This document shows, one piece after another, positions 8,175 to 17,771 of a stretch of DNA of 64,000 nt. A program made the position numbers and the translations under genes. Under the pieces are notes generated by a model. That model saw only the letters and a list, made by a program, of their open reading frames with translations. It did not search any database and had not been told where the DNA came from. How positions within the stretch are numbered: the stretch's first letter is position 1; the number at the start of each line of letters is the position of its first letter. The DNA is taken from NCBI GenBank assembly GCA_910585805.1, contig CAJUFB010000006.1, positions 34,866 through 98,865 on the forward strand, read 5' to 3'. Source of the DNA: an uncultured Acetatifactor sp. Its GTDB lineage: Bacteria; Bacillota; Clostridia; Lachnospirales; Lachnospiraceae.

Positions 8175-10550
8175 ATGGCTGATATACATATTCTGAATTC
8201 GGAAACAATAGATAAGATAGCTGCCGGCGAAGTCGTGGAGCGCCCGGGAAGCGTGGTAAAGGAACTGGTGGAAAACGCCATCGATGCCGGCGCCACTGCC
8301 GTCACCGTGGAGGCAAAGGACGGCGGAATTGAATTCATCCGTGTGACCGACAACGGCTCCGGCATGCGGGGAGACCAGCTGCGCACGGCCTTTCTGCGGC
8401 ATGCCACCAGCAAGATTGAGGATGCGGACGACCTGATGAGGGTTTCCAGCCTTGGTTTCCGCGGTGAAGCGCTTTCCAGCATTGCGGCAGTCTCCAAAGT
8501 GGAGGTTATCACCAAGACGCCGGACAGCATCACGGGCAGCCGTATCCTTTTGGAGGGGGCAAGGGAAGTCAATTTCGGGGAGGTAGGAGCGCCTGACGGG
8601 ACTACATTTCTGATGCGCAACCTTTTCTTCAATACCCCTGTCCGGCGGAAGTTTTTAAAGCAGCCCGCCACAGAAGGCGGTTATATTGCGGATTTGATGG
8701 AGCATCTGGCTCTGTCCAGACCGGATATTTCCTTCAAGCTGGTGTTGGGCAGTCAGATGAAATTTCATACTTCCGGCAACGGAGACCTGAGGGAAGTGAT
8801 TTACCGTATTTACGGAAGAGATGTGGCCAATGCCCTGGTTCCGGTCAGTGCGCAGCGGGAGGGCATCCGTGTGGAGGGGTATCTTGGCAAGCCTGTTCAG
8901 GTACGTTCCAATCGGAATTTTGAGATATACTTTATTAATGGAAGGTTTATCCGCAGCAATGTAATAGCCAGGGCCGTGGAAGAAGGCTATAAGGAATACC
9001 TGATGCAGCATAAGTTTCCGCTCTGTGTGCTGCACATTACCATGGATCCTGGCAAGGTGGATGTGAATGTACATCCCACGAAGATGGATGTCCGGTTCAG
9101 CGATGCCATGGGGTTTAGCGGATTTTTGACGGAAGTTGTGCGTCAGGCTCTGCGGCAGCGGGAAATGATACCGGAAGCCTCCCTTTCCTCGGAGAAAGAA
9201 CTGCGGGAAATGCGGATTGCGGAACGAAAAGAACGGGCAAAACAGTCCGCGCCGGAGCCTTTTGAACAGAAACGCAGCAATGCATACCGGGTGATGGAAG
9301 AGGCAAAATATTCTGCCGAGCGTCCGAGGCAGCAGGATTTCGCCCATAATCCGGTGTGGAACCGTGTGAAAGGCGACAATTTATCGAATATGTCAGAGAC
9401 GGAAGCCGTACCGGGAATTCCGAAATCAGAAGAGAGTAAATCCAAAGGAAATAAAGTCGATGAGAAGGAAGCTCAAGGGAATAAAGTCGACGAGAGGGAA
9501 TTCGGAGGGAATAGATTCGAAGAGAAGGAATCCGGAGGGAATAGATTCGAAGAGAAAGAATCCCCGGGGAATAAATTTGAAGAGAATATAATCATAACGG
9601 AAAAGCAGAACCCGGGAAAAACGGAATCGGTCATTTCGCTGCCGGAACAGGCGGAAGATACAGAAGAAGCCGGGGAAGAGACATTTTTTGAAGAAACTTC
9701 GGAAATAGCGGAAGAGCCGGAACAGGCAATCATCCAGGAAGCGAATATATGTTCAGGGCCGGGAGGTGATCTGACACCGGATTCTGACAGGATGCAGCAG
9801 TCAATGATTTCCGATGCGCAGTTGGGCCAATTACACACAGACCGACATGACAGGATGGAATCGGCAGGAACAGCGGAACCGTCACCGGATACCGATACTG
9901 AACCATACATAGATGAAGAAGCGAAACAACTGAACCTGTTTGAAGAAAAAATCCTTACTATGGACAATCGCAGCCGTTTCCGCATCATAGGTCAGGTTTT
10001 TGAAACCTACTGGCTAATCGAATTTGAGGACAAACTCCTGATGATCGACCAGCATGCTGCCCATGAAAAGGTCAATTATGAGAGGCTGATCAAACGGTAT
10101 CATGAGAAAAATGTTCTCTCCCAGGGGCTGATGCCGCCTGTCATTGTCACCCTTTCCGGCCAGGAAGAGGCTGTGCTGAAGGAGCATATGGATACCTTTG
10201 CGGCGTTGGGATTCGAAATCGAAGCCTTTGGCGGAAGTGAATATGCCCTTCGGAGTGTACCGGTGGACTTGTATGGCTGCAATGAGCAGGAAATGTTCCT
10301 GGAGGTGCTGGACAGCCTTTTGAACGGAACGAATTTCGGAAGCCTGCGTGTCATTGAGGAAAGAATTGCCTCCATGTCCTGTAAAGCTGCCGTTAAAGGG
10401 AATAATAAACTAAGTGTTGCGGAGGCGGAAGCGCTGATCGACGAGCTGCTCACGCTGGAGAATCCGTATAACTGTCCTCACGGCAGACCTACAATCATCA
10501 CCATGACAAAGACGGAGATGGAACGGAAGTTCAAGCGGATTGTGGGATGA
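8175..10550 (+). CDS. mutL: DNA mismatch repair protein MutL
   Basis: 791 residues from ATG 8175; the frame extends upstream but residues from MADIHILNSETIDKIAAGEV are the conserved start. The N-terminal GHKL ATPase has ENAIDAGA, DNGSGM and GFRGEAL. The C-terminal domain has the endonuclease motif DQHAAHEKVNYE and CPHGRPT, so this is a nicking MutL as in organisms without MutH. The linker is long, acidic and low-complexity and includes five 10-residue repeats (residues about 425-474), making the protein well over 100 residues longer than the usual 600-650. mutS is not in this window; miaA follows. Confidence 0.97.
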   Translation: MADIHILNSETIDKIAAGEVVERPGSVVKELVENAIDAGATAVTVEAKDGGIEFIRVTDNGSGMRGDQLRTAFLRHATSKIEDADDLMRVSSLGFRGEALSSIAAVSKVEVITKTPDSITGSRILLEGAREVNFGEVGAPDGTTFLMRNLFFNTPVRRKFLKQPATEGGYIADLMEHLALSRPDISFKLVLGSQMKFHTSGNGDLREVIYRIYGRDVANALVPVSAQREGIRVEGYLGKPVQVRSNRNFEIYFINGRFIRSNVIARAVEEGYKEYLMQHKFPLCVLHITMDPGKVDVNVHPTKMDVRFSDAMGFSGFLTEVVRQALRQREMIPEASLSSEKELREMRIAERKERAKQSAPEPFEQKRSNAYRVMEEAKYSAERPRQQDFAHNPVWNRVKGDNLSNMSETEAVPGIPKSEESKSKGNKVDEKEAQGNKVDEREFGGNRFEEKESGGNRFEEKESPGNKFEENIIITEKQNPGKTESVISLPEQAEDTEEAGEETFFEETSEIAEEPEQAIIQEANICSGPGGDLTPDSDRMQQSMISDAQLGQLHTDRHDRMESAGTAEPSPDTDTEPYIDEEAKQLNLFEEKILTMDNRSRFRIIGQVFETYWLIEFEDKLLMIDQHAAHEKVNYERLIKRYHEKNVLSQGLMPPVIVTLSGQEEAVLKEHMDTFAALGFEIEAFGGSEYALRSVPVDLYGCNEQEMFLEVLDSLLNGTNFGSLRVIEERIASMSCKAAVKGNNKLSVAEAEALIDELLTLENPYNCPHGRPTIITMTKTEMERKFKRIVG
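9447..9596 (+). repeat. Five 30-bp tandem repeats within the mutL linker
   Basis: Units start at 9447, 9477, 9507, 9537 and 9567, consensus GGNAATARATTCGAAGAGAA plus a variable GGAATCCGGA-like end. They encode GN(K/R)(F/V)(D/E)E(K/R)E-type decapeptides. Because the unit is 30 bp, copy changes keep the frame and would vary linker length only. Confidence 0.85.
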
Positions 10551-10649
10551 CTGTGTGTCTCCTGTTCTGCAAAGTGCAATGTGCAGGAAATCTTCAGGCT
10601 CATGTTTTCAACAAAATATAGAAAGAACTGGTAAGGAATAGAAGGGACT

Positions 10650-12491
10650 GTGGTAAAATTGTCAGCAGAACAGAAAACAGCAAACGAAGAAACGACAGAA
10701 ACAAAACGCCCGATGATCGTACTGTCAGGCCCCACAGCCGTGGGAAAGACAAAACTGTCCATCGCCCTGGCAAAAGCCGTTAACGGTGAAATCATATCCG
10801 CAGACTCCATGCAGGTCTACAGGCACATGGATATTGGCTCCGCCAAGATTACACAGACGGAAATGCAGGGGATTCCCCACCATATGATCGATGTCCTGGA
10901 ACCCTGGGAAGAGTTCAGCGTGGCGGTATTTAAGGAGATGTGTGAACAATGTCTTTCGGGCATCTATGAGAGGGGACACATTCCCATCATTACAGGCGGC
11001 ACCGGTTTTTATGTTCAGGCATTACTGCGGGACATTGACTTTTCGGGCAATCCGGATGTAAAGTCATCTGCGGGAGAAACCGCTTCCGCCGCCCGAATTT
11101 CTCTCGTCGAGGAATTGCTGTCCATGAAACGTGATACATCCATGGAGCAGGCATCCATGGAACAGGCATTCTCCGCAGAGAAAAAGCGTTCTTCAGAGGA
11201 GAATCTCCGGATGAGAGATGCCGGGCAGAAACAAGGGTCAGATATCCCGAACAGTACGGATAACCGTGATGTTCATGTTCATGATAACCTTGATATCCGG
11301 GCTATCCTGGAGCAAATTGCAGAAGAAAAAGGCAGCGCATATCTCCATGCGCAGCTGAAGCAGGCAGACCCTCTGTCTGCGGAATTGATTCATGCCAACA
11401 ATGTAAAGCGAACCATACGGGCTTTAGAATATTTTTATTTGACGGGAGAGCCTATATCGAGTCATAATAGGAGAGAGAGGGAGAAACCTTCCGCGTATCA
11501 GTCCTGTTATTTCGTCCTGAATGACCTGCGGGAACGCATCTATGAGAAAATAGAGCAGCGTGTGGACGAGATGCTCTGCCATGGACTTGTGACGGAGGTA
11601 GAAAAGCTTCGCCAAATGGGCTGTCATCGGGGCATGATATCCATGCAGGGCCTTGGCTACAAGGAAATCCTGGCTTATCTGGAGGGAGAAACCACTCTGG
11701 AAGAGGCCGTGGAGCTGATTAAACGCGATACCAGGCATTTCGCCAAGCGACAGCTGACCTGGTTCCGCCGGGAAAAGGAAGTCATCTGGGTAAACAAAAA
11801 CGAATTTGATTATGATGAGGACAGAATACTGGAATTTATGGTTGAAAAACTGAGGGAAATCGGAATAATGCCCGGGAAGGAACGGCCGGTTTTAGCTCCT
11901 TCTATCTATCTGTTCTCCGGTCCCTGTGGCTGCGGAAAGACTACTCTGACGAATGCCTGGGCAAAAAAGCTTGTGAATGAAGGGAAGCGGAAACAGATTT
12001 ATGTGATTCACGGAGACGACTTTCATGCGGGCTTTGTGGAAGCAGACTGTAAAGACGCCTTTTTTGAAGACGGTCAGCCTGCGGATATTATGGAATGGGA
12101 AGAAATCCTAAAATTCAACTGGGAATGTATTCTGGATACTGCGGGTAGAGCACTGGCACGGGGACTGGATGTGGCCGTGGACTATGTGGTTGAAGACGAA
12201 CTTCCGCTGATGCGGCAACTGGCGGAAACATATCATGCGAGGCTGTACTATGTGGTTCTGACAGCAGAGGAAGAAACTATCCGGCAGCGGATTGCGGGAC
12301 GTGGAGATGTGGAAATGACAGAGAGGGCTCTGTTTCTGAAAAACAAATTGGAGCACATGGCTGAAAATCAGGGACATTTGTTTGACACAACGCAGAAAAC
12401 GGCAGAACAGGAGCTTTCAGAACTGAAAATGGAAAGCTTCCTTCTGCAGAGGGAGATAAAAGGCGGAGACACCGCCCTGGAAGAATTATGA
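10650..12491 (+). CDS. miaA: tRNA dimethylallyltransferase (MiaA) fused to a C-terminal P-loop kinase domain
   Basis: 613 residues; MiaA is normally about 310. Residues 20-400 are MiaA: P-loop LSGPTAVGKTKLS, SADSMQVYRHMDIGSAK and the C-terminal tRNA-binding segment RHFAKRQLTWFRR. It prenylates A37 of UNN-reading tRNAs. A low-complexity insertion of about 70 residues (SMEQASMEQAF...) sits in the variable insertion domain. Residues from about 415 are a second nucleotide-binding domain (GPCGCGKTTLTNAW, a GDDF motif, a downstream RIAGRGD segment) resembling small-molecule or zeta-toxin-like kinases; its substrate is unknown. GTG start. The fusion is one uninterrupted frame, and its end overlaps ynbB. 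Confidence 0.93.
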   Translation: MVKLSAEQKTANEETTETKRPMIVLSGPTAVGKTKLSIALAKAVNGEIISADSMQVYRHMDIGSAKITQTEMQGIPHHMIDVLEPWEEFSVAVFKEMCEQCLSGIYERGHIPIITGGTGFYVQALLRDIDFSGNPDVKSSAGETASAARISLVEELLSMKRDTSMEQASMEQAFSAEKKRSSEENLRMRDAGQKQGSDIPNSTDNRDVHVHDNLDIRAILEQIAEEKGSAYLHAQLKQADPLSAELIHANNVKRTIRALEYFYLTGEPISSHNRREREKPSAYQSCYFVLNDLRERIYEKIEQRVDEMLCHGLVTEVEKLRQMGCHRGMISMQGLGYKEILAYLEGETTLEEAVELIKRDTRHFAKRQLTWFRREKEVIWVNKNEFDYDEDRILEFMVEKLREIGIMPGKERPVLAPSIYLFSGPCGCGKTTLTNAWAKKLVNEGKRKQIYVIHGDDFHAGFVEADCKDAFFEDGQPADIMEWEEILKFNWECILDTAGRALARGLDVAVDYVVEDELPLMRQLAETYHARLYYVVLTAEEETIRQRIAGRGDVEMTERALFLKNKLEHMAENQGHLFDTTQKTAEQELSELKMESFLLQREIKGGDTALEEL

Positions 12492-13792
12492 CGGAAAGTA
12501 TGTTGGAAAAAATGTATGCCGACATGGGCATCAGCAAAGAAGTCTATGCATATGGAAATGCAGTCTGGAAGGAGTTGGAGCCGCGTTTTCGTGAGATAGA
12601 CGAAACTGCGGAATGCAATCAACTGAAAGTAGTGCATTCCATGCAGGAATGCCAGGTCAGCGAGGCCTGTCTGCTCGGCACCACCGGGTATGGCTATAAT
12701 GATCTGGGCAGAGAGACTCTGGAGGCGGTTTACGCGAAAATATTTCATACGGAAGATGCGCTGGTACGTCCCCAGATTACCTGCGGAACCCATGCGCTGG
12801 CACTGGCATTGATGAGCAATCTGCGACCGGGAGACGAACTGCTGTCTCCCGTAGGCAAGCCCTATGATACGCTGGAGGAAGTCATCGGCATCCGCCCCTC
12901 CACCGGCTCCCTTGCAGAATACGGTGTGACTTACAGACAGGTAGACCTGCTTGCCGACGGCAGCTTTGATTATGAAAATATCGGGAAGGCCATAGGAGAG
13001 CGCACCCGCCTGGTCACCATCCAGCGCTCAAAGGGCTATCAGACCCGCCCCACCTTTTCCGTAAGGCAGATTGGGGAGCTGATTGCCTTTGTAAAAGGAA
13101 TCAGGCCGGATATTATTTGTATGGTGGACAATTGTTACGGCGAGTTTGTAGAAATGACGGAACCCAGTGATGTGGGCGCCGATATGGTGGTTGGCTCCCT
13201 GATTAAGAATCCCGGCGGCGGCCTTGCTCCCATCGGCGGATATATCGCCGGAAGCAGGGAATGTGTGGAAAATGCGGCATATCGGCTGACCTCTCCCGGA
13301 CTGGGCAGAGAAGTAGGTGCATCACTGGGGGTTTTAAAAGATTTCTACCAGGGATTGTTTCTGGCCCCCACGGTGACGGCATCCGCGCTGAAAGGTGCGG
13401 TTTTTGCGGCAAATCTGTATGAACGGCTGGGGTACGCGGTGATTCCGGACGGAAAGGAGAGCAGGCATGATATCATCCAGGCGGTTACGTTCGGCTCCCC
13501 TGAAGCGGTCATTGCCTTCTGCCAGGGAATTCAGGCTGCAGCCCCTGTGGACAGCCATGTGACACCGGAACCCTGGGACATGCCGGGATATGATTCCCAG
13601 GTGATCATGGCCGCCGGGGCATTCGTGTCGGGCTCATCCATCGAACTGTCCGCAGACGCGCCCATAAAGCCTCCCTACGCGGTATATTTTCAGGGCGGGC
13701 TCACCTGGCAGCATGCAAAATTCGGCATTTTAAAATCCCTCCAATCCCTGGTAAATAAGGGACTGGTGGGGAAAAACAGGTTGAAACTGTAA
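12488..13792 (+). CDS. ynbB: YnbB-type methionine gamma-lyase family protein (aluminium resistance family)
   Basis: 434 residues, a PLP-dependent fold-type I enzyme. The segments TTGYGYNDLGRETLEAVYA, TCGTHALALALMSNLRPGDELLSP and the probable PLP-lysine region VGSLIKNPGGGLAPIGGYIAG are family hallmarks. The physiological reaction is not established for this family. ATGA overlap with miaA shows translational coupling. In Bacillus the order is miaA-hfq-ynbB; here hfq is absent from between them. Confidence 0.9.
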   Translation: MTESMLEKMYADMGISKEVYAYGNAVWKELEPRFREIDETAECNQLKVVHSMQECQVSEACLLGTTGYGYNDLGRETLEAVYAKIFHTEDALVRPQITCGTHALALALMSNLRPGDELLSPVGKPYDTLEEVIGIRPSTGSLAEYGVTYRQVDLLADGSFDYENIGKAIGERTRLVTIQRSKGYQTRPTFSVRQIGELIAFVKGIRPDIICMVDNCYGEFVEMTEPSDVGADMVVGSLIKNPGGGLAPIGGYIAGSRECVENAAYRLTSPGLGREVGASLGVLKDFYQGLFLAPTVTASALKGAVFAANLYERLGYAVIPDGKESRHDIIQAVTFGSPEAVIAFCQGIQAAAPVDSHVTPEPWDMPGYDSQVIMAAGAFVSGSSIELSADAPIKPPYAVYFQGGLTWQHAKFGILKSLQSLVNKGLVGKNRLKL

Positions 13793-14019
13793 CTTCCTGT
13801 AGAAAAAACTCAAAATAAAATCTATGATTTTTATGTACAGCACTGGAATTTTGTGGTACTATATAAAAGCGAATGTGAAAAGGCTTCTGATCGGGCAACA
13901 GCCTGCAAAGCATGTCGCAGATGGGCTGTATTGTGAAATCTGCATGGTTCAGAATGGGAAAATTTTGAAAATGACAGAAAAAGTACCGCCCGCAGACCAA
14001 AGAAGGAAGAGGGAATAAG

Positions 14020-14259
14020 TTGAAAAAAGTAAACTGGGTACTGCTGGTACTGGTGTTGGTGGGATTTGTCATCGGAAGGTTTATCGGTACTTATTTTGAG
14101 GGCACCTTTTTAAACTACGGACAATCCTTCGGGATGAATGAACCTGTGGTGCTGAATCTGGGGTTCATCATACTGACCTTTGGACTGACGATCCAGATTA
14201 CCATAGCCAGCGTCATAGGCGTGGTGTTCGCCCTGGTGGTGTACCGGTTTATCAAATAG
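14020..14259 (+). CDS. DUF4321 small membrane protein
   Basis: 79 residues with two membrane helices (VLLVLVLVGFVIGRFIG and the C-terminal ITIASVIGVVFALVVYRFI). It matches the DUF4321 family, found just before the radC-mreB cluster in many Clostridia. TTG start with GGAAGAGGGA upstream. A role in envelope biogenesis is only suggested by location. The 227 bp after ynbB hold no gene I can support. Confidence 0.8.
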   Translation: MKKVNWVLLVLVLVGFVIGRFIGTYFEGTFLNYGQSFGMNEPVVLNLGFIILTFGLTIQITIASVIGVVFALVVYRFIK

Positions 14260-14329
14260 CCGCGGACGGGTGTTTTATCCAGGCCGCTGCGATCAGTTTG
14301 ATGCGTCGGAGAAGGTTAGAAGGAGACGC

Positions 14330-15196
14330 ATGGATATTAGGGAAAAAGTTTTATCTGTGAAAAAAGAAAATTCCATGGCAGAAATGCTTTTCATGGAAGA
14401 AGCCTCTGCCATGGCAGAGAGACATTCCGCAGCGGAAGAACTCTGCGCGGATAAAGGAAACGCTGCAGGAAAACGACGTACCGAAAGAAAAGGAAAAAAG
14501 AATAATTCAGGGCAGAGAAAGCCTCAGGAGCAGCCTTACGAGAGGTTTCTGCGCTTCGGGGCGGAGAATCTCACCGAGGCAGAGCTGCTGGCGATCATCA
14601 TCCGCACGGGTACGCGAGAGAAGAGCGCTCTGCAGCTGGCGGAACAGGTATTAAGTCTTGCGAGATATCCGAAGGAAGGCCTGTTGGGGCTCTATGAAGT
14701 CACATTGGACGAGCTTCAGGGCATCAACGGGATCGGCGAGGTGAAGGCAGTCAAATTAAAATGTCTGGCCGAGCTTTCCATGCGGATGAGCACGGCAAAG
14801 GCAGCTCAGGGGATGAATTTCACAAGTTCCGGACAGGTGGCGGCATATTTTATGGAAAAGCTCAGACACAGGGAGACAGAATGTGTGATCCTGGTCTGCA
14901 TGGATGCCAAGGGGCAGATGATCTGTGAGCGGAAATTATCGGAGGGAAGCGTCAATATGTCGCTGATTTCTCCCAGGGAAATATTCCTGGCTGCGCTGGA
15001 GAACCGGGCCGTCAATATCATTCTGGTACACAATCATCCCAGCGGGGATCCCAGTCCCAGCAAAGCTGACAAAGTGCTGACTTTCCAGGTCAGGGATTCA
15101 GGAGAGCAGATTGGTATCCCGCTGCTTGACCACGTGGTCATCGGCGATAACAGATATGTCAGCTTCAAGGAAGCGAACTGGTTTTACGAAGCATAG
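14330..15196 (+). CDS. radC: RadC family JAMM-domain protein
   Basis: 288 residues from ATG 14330 with AGAAGGAGA upstream. Helix-hairpin-helix region (LQGINGIGEVKAVKLK) plus the JAB/MPN domain with metal site HNHPSGDPSPSKAD. Despite its name the function is unresolved; it usually precedes mreB. Residues 1-65 are an extra, charged N-terminal extension with MAEM/MAER-like repetition; the conserved domain starts at about YERFLRFG. Confidence 0.93.
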   Translation: MDIREKVLSVKKENSMAEMLFMEEASAMAERHSAAEELCADKGNAAGKRRTERKGKKNNSGQRKPQEQPYERFLRFGAENLTEAELLAIIIRTGTREKSALQLAEQVLSLARYPKEGLLGLYEVTLDELQGINGIGEVKAVKLKCLAELSMRMSTAKAAQGMNFTSSGQVAAYFMEKLRHRETECVILVCMDAKGQMICERKLSEGSVNMSLISPREIFLAALENRAVNIILVHNHPSGDPSPSKADKVLTFQVRDSGEQIGIPLLDHVVIGDNRYVSFKEANWFYEA

Positions 15197-15277
15197 CGGG
15201 AAGCCGGAAGGCATGGCAGAGAAGCCGCCGCAGGCTGTCAGGCGATGCAATTTTACATTTAGAAAGGGGTTGTCATT

Positions 15278-16288
15278 TTGGCAAGCAACGCATTCGGTAT
15301 CGATTTGGGTACCAACAACATTAAAATTTACAGCAGAAGCGATGATCATGTCCTGGTGGAAAAGAACATGATCGCCATCGAGAACAAAAAGGTATTGTTC
15401 GCATATGGAAACTCTGCATTTGAGATGTATGAGAAGGCACCCGGAAATATCCACATTTCCTACCCCCTTTCCAATGGGGTCATTGCGGATATCAAAAATA
15501 TGGAGACCCTTGTGCGGTATTTTATTACGGGCCTGCAGAAGGGAATCGCCAGACCGGCAGAATTTTATATCGCTGTTCCCACGGATGTGACAGAGGTGGA
15601 GAAGCGGGCTTTTTACGATCTGGTGAAAGATGCCAATGTGAAAGCGAAGAAGATCATGGTGGTGGAGAAGGCTGTGGCAGACGGGCTGGGCATGGACATT
15701 GACGTGAAGAATTCTCAGGGCGTGCTTGTGGTCAATGTGGGATTTGAGACCACCGAGATATCCATACTGTCTCTGGGCGGCATCGTACTGAGCAGGCTCA
15801 TCAAGACAGGTGGGCTGAAATTCGACGAGGCGATCCGCGCTGCCGTCAGGAAAGAATTCAGCCTGATCATCGGCGGCAAGACTTCGGAGATGATCAAGAC
15901 CAGCTTAAAGGAGCTGGAAGGAGAAGGCAAGGGCGCCATTGTCTACGGACGGGATATCGTCACCGGACTTCCCATTGAGCGTGAAATTCCCACCAAGCTG
16001 GTGGTGGAATGCCTGGAAGAACATTTTAATACCATTGTTGACAACGTGAAGGTGATCTTGGAGAGGACCCCGCCGGAGCTTGCGGCAGACATTTACCGTC
16101 ATGGCATCTATCTCACCGGCGGAGCGTCCCAGATCAGCCATCTGGCGGATCGTATCGCGGCCGGAACGGGATTGCGTGTTAATGCCTCCGAAAATCCGAT
16201 TACCAGTGTGGTGATGGGACTCGCCAAGATCATCAAGGATGATAATTATAAATCCGTAGCTTACGCTATTGAAGGGATGAGCAGATGA
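15278..16288 (+). CDS. mreB: Rod shape-determining protein, MreB/Mbl-type actin homologue
   Basis: 336 residues with actin-fold phosphate loops (FGIDLGTNNIKIY, VVNVGFETTEISILSLGG) and the adenosine site GIYLTGGASQI. It polymerises under the membrane and guides lateral wall synthesis with MreCD, RodA and PBP2 encoded just downstream. The sequence is rather diverged from classic MreB (DLGTNN instead of DLGTANT), so it may be one of several paralogues. TTG start preceded by AAAGGGG. Confidence 0.92.
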   Translation: MASNAFGIDLGTNNIKIYSRSDDHVLVEKNMIAIENKKVLFAYGNSAFEMYEKAPGNIHISYPLSNGVIADIKNMETLVRYFITGLQKGIARPAEFYIAVPTDVTEVEKRAFYDLVKDANVKAKKIMVVEKAVADGLGMDIDVKNSQGVLVVNVGFETTEISILSLGGIVLSRLIKTGGLKFDEAIRAAVRKEFSLIIGGKTSEMIKTSLKELEGEGKGAIVYGRDIVTGLPIEREIPTKLVVECLEEHFNTIVDNVKVILERTPPELAADIYRHGIYLTGGASQISHLADRIAAGTGLRVNASENPITSVVMGLAKIIKDDNYKSVAYAIEGMSR

Positions 16289-17160
16289 GTCCAGTCATAA
16301 AGAAAAAAGGAGAGAAGTTTACATTGCCAGGTAAATACCTCCTTTTTATTTTAACGGTTCTTTGTTCGGCCATGATGTTAGTTACCTTTGGGACAGATGT
16401 ATTCAACAGGCCGTTAAATGTGGTGGTTGGATATGTGGTGATACCGCTTCAGCAGGGAATCGGGAAAGTTGGTGAATGGCTTTCCAACCGTTCTGAAGAA
16501 CTGGTGCAGATCCGGGAGCTTCTTGATGAAAATGCCCGTTTAAAGGATGAGATCGCAACGCTGACAGAGGAGAATACGCTTCTGCAGCAGGATAAATATG
16601 AACTGAATAAGCTGAGGGAGCTTTTTTCTCTGGATGAACAGTATTCCCAGTATAATAAAGTAGGCGCCCGGATCATCGGCAGAGATTCCGGAAACTGGTA
16701 TTCTGCTTTCATTATAGACAAAGGCGAGGAAGACGGACTTGCCATTGACATGAATGTCATCGCGGGAGGCGGGCTGGTAGGGCGTATCACTTCTCTGGGG
16801 CCCAACTGGTCCAAGGTAACTTCCATTATCTCTGACAACAGCAATGTAAGCGCCATGACACTCTCCACTGAGGATAATCTGACCGTATCCGGAGACCTGA
16901 AGATGATGGCGGAGGGATGCATCAGTTTTAAACAGTTGATGGACGGGCAGGATATGGTGCGCGAGGGAGATAAAGTTGTCACTTCAGATATCAGTGACAA
17001 ATTTCTTCCCAACATTCTCATCGGCTATATCAGCTCTATCGATAAAGATGCCAATAATCTGACAAAATCCGGTCAGATCGTACCAGCAGTGGATTTCGAG
17101 CATCTGGGCGAGGTTCTGGTCATCACGGATCAGAAGAAAACTGCAGGCGCGGCGAACTGA
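16285..17160 (+). CDS. mreC: Rod shape-determining protein MreC
   Basis: 291 residues: one N-terminal membrane helix (LLFILTVLCSAMMLVTFG), a coiled coil (ELLDENARLKDEIATLTEEN...) and the paired beta-barrel domain (ARIIGRDSGNWYSAFIIDKG, VIAGGGLVGRI). It bridges MreB/MreD with periplasm-side PBP2. Start overlaps the mreB stop (ATGA). Confidence 0.96.
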   Translation: MSPVIKKKGEKFTLPGKYLLFILTVLCSAMMLVTFGTDVFNRPLNVVVGYVVIPLQQGIGKVGEWLSNRSEELVQIRELLDENARLKDEIATLTEENTLLQQDKYELNKLRELFSLDEQYSQYNKVGARIIGRDSGNWYSAFIIDKGEEDGLAIDMNVIAGGGLVGRITSLGPNWSKVTSIISDNSNVSAMTLSTEDNLTVSGDLKMMAEGCISFKQLMDGQDMVREGDKVVTSDISDKFLPNILIGYISSIDKDANNLTKSGQIVPAVDFEHLGEVLVITDQKKTAGAAN

Positions 17161-17252
17161 CAGCATCTGTCCGCCCGGGCCTGCGGGACTTACTTATCTT
17201 CAGAGCTTTCCCATGGGGAGAGACAGACGCAGAACTGGAAAGGGAGTTTTTC

Positions 17253-17771
17253 ATGTTAAGGAAAGTGGTATCAGCCATATTGATCATCCTGTTTTTTGTT
17301 CTCCAATGCAGTGTTTTTGACAGCCTTGCATTTGCGGGCATCATCCCGAACCTGATGATCGTACTGACGTCTTCTTTCGGCTTCATGTGCGGGGAACGGG
17401 AGGGGCTCCTGATCGGATTCTTCTGCGGCCTGCTGAATGACATTTTCTTTGGGAGCTTTCTCGGGTTTTATGCGCTGCTGCTGATGTACATAGGGTATAT
17501 AAACGGCAAGTTCAGCAGGATTTTCTATCCGGAGGATATACGGCTGCCCCTTGCCCTGATCATCGTAAGTGACCTGTCCTATGGAATTATATGCTATGTT
17601 TTGACATTTATGCTTCGCGGAAAGTTTCAGTTTGCCTATTATTTTATTCATGTGATATTGCCTGAGGCATTGTATACCATTGTGGTGACGCTGTTATTGT
17701 ATCCGCTGGTTCTGAATGTAAATAAGAAACTGGAAGCGTGGGAAAAAAGGAGAGCACAAAAGTTTGTTTGA
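17253..17771 (+). CDS. mreD: Rod shape-determining protein MreD
   Basis: 172 residues, an almost entirely hydrophobic integral membrane protein with about five helices, including the conserved-type segment GFFCGLLNDIFFGSFLGFYAL. It works with MreC in the elongasome. Its last codons overlap the PBP2 start by 8 bp. Confidence 0.92.
   Translation: MLRKVVSAILIILFFVLQCSVFDSLAFAGIIPNLMIVLTSSFGFMCGEREGLLIGFFCGLLNDIFFGSFLGFYALLLMYIGYINGKFSRIFYPEDIRLPLALIIVSDLSYGIICYVLTFMLRGKFQFAYYFIHVILPEALYTIVVTLLLYPLVLNVNKKLEAWEKRRAQKFV

Noticed and set aside
9447..9596. CRISPR-like tandem repeats in mutL
   Set aside because: Directly adjacent 30-bp units in frame within a coding sequence, no spacers.
13824..14018. 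64-codon open frame between ynbB and the DUF4321 gene
   Set aside because: No ribosome-binding site, cysteine/tryptophan scatter typical of non-coding translation, and it ends right at the DUF4321 ribosome site.
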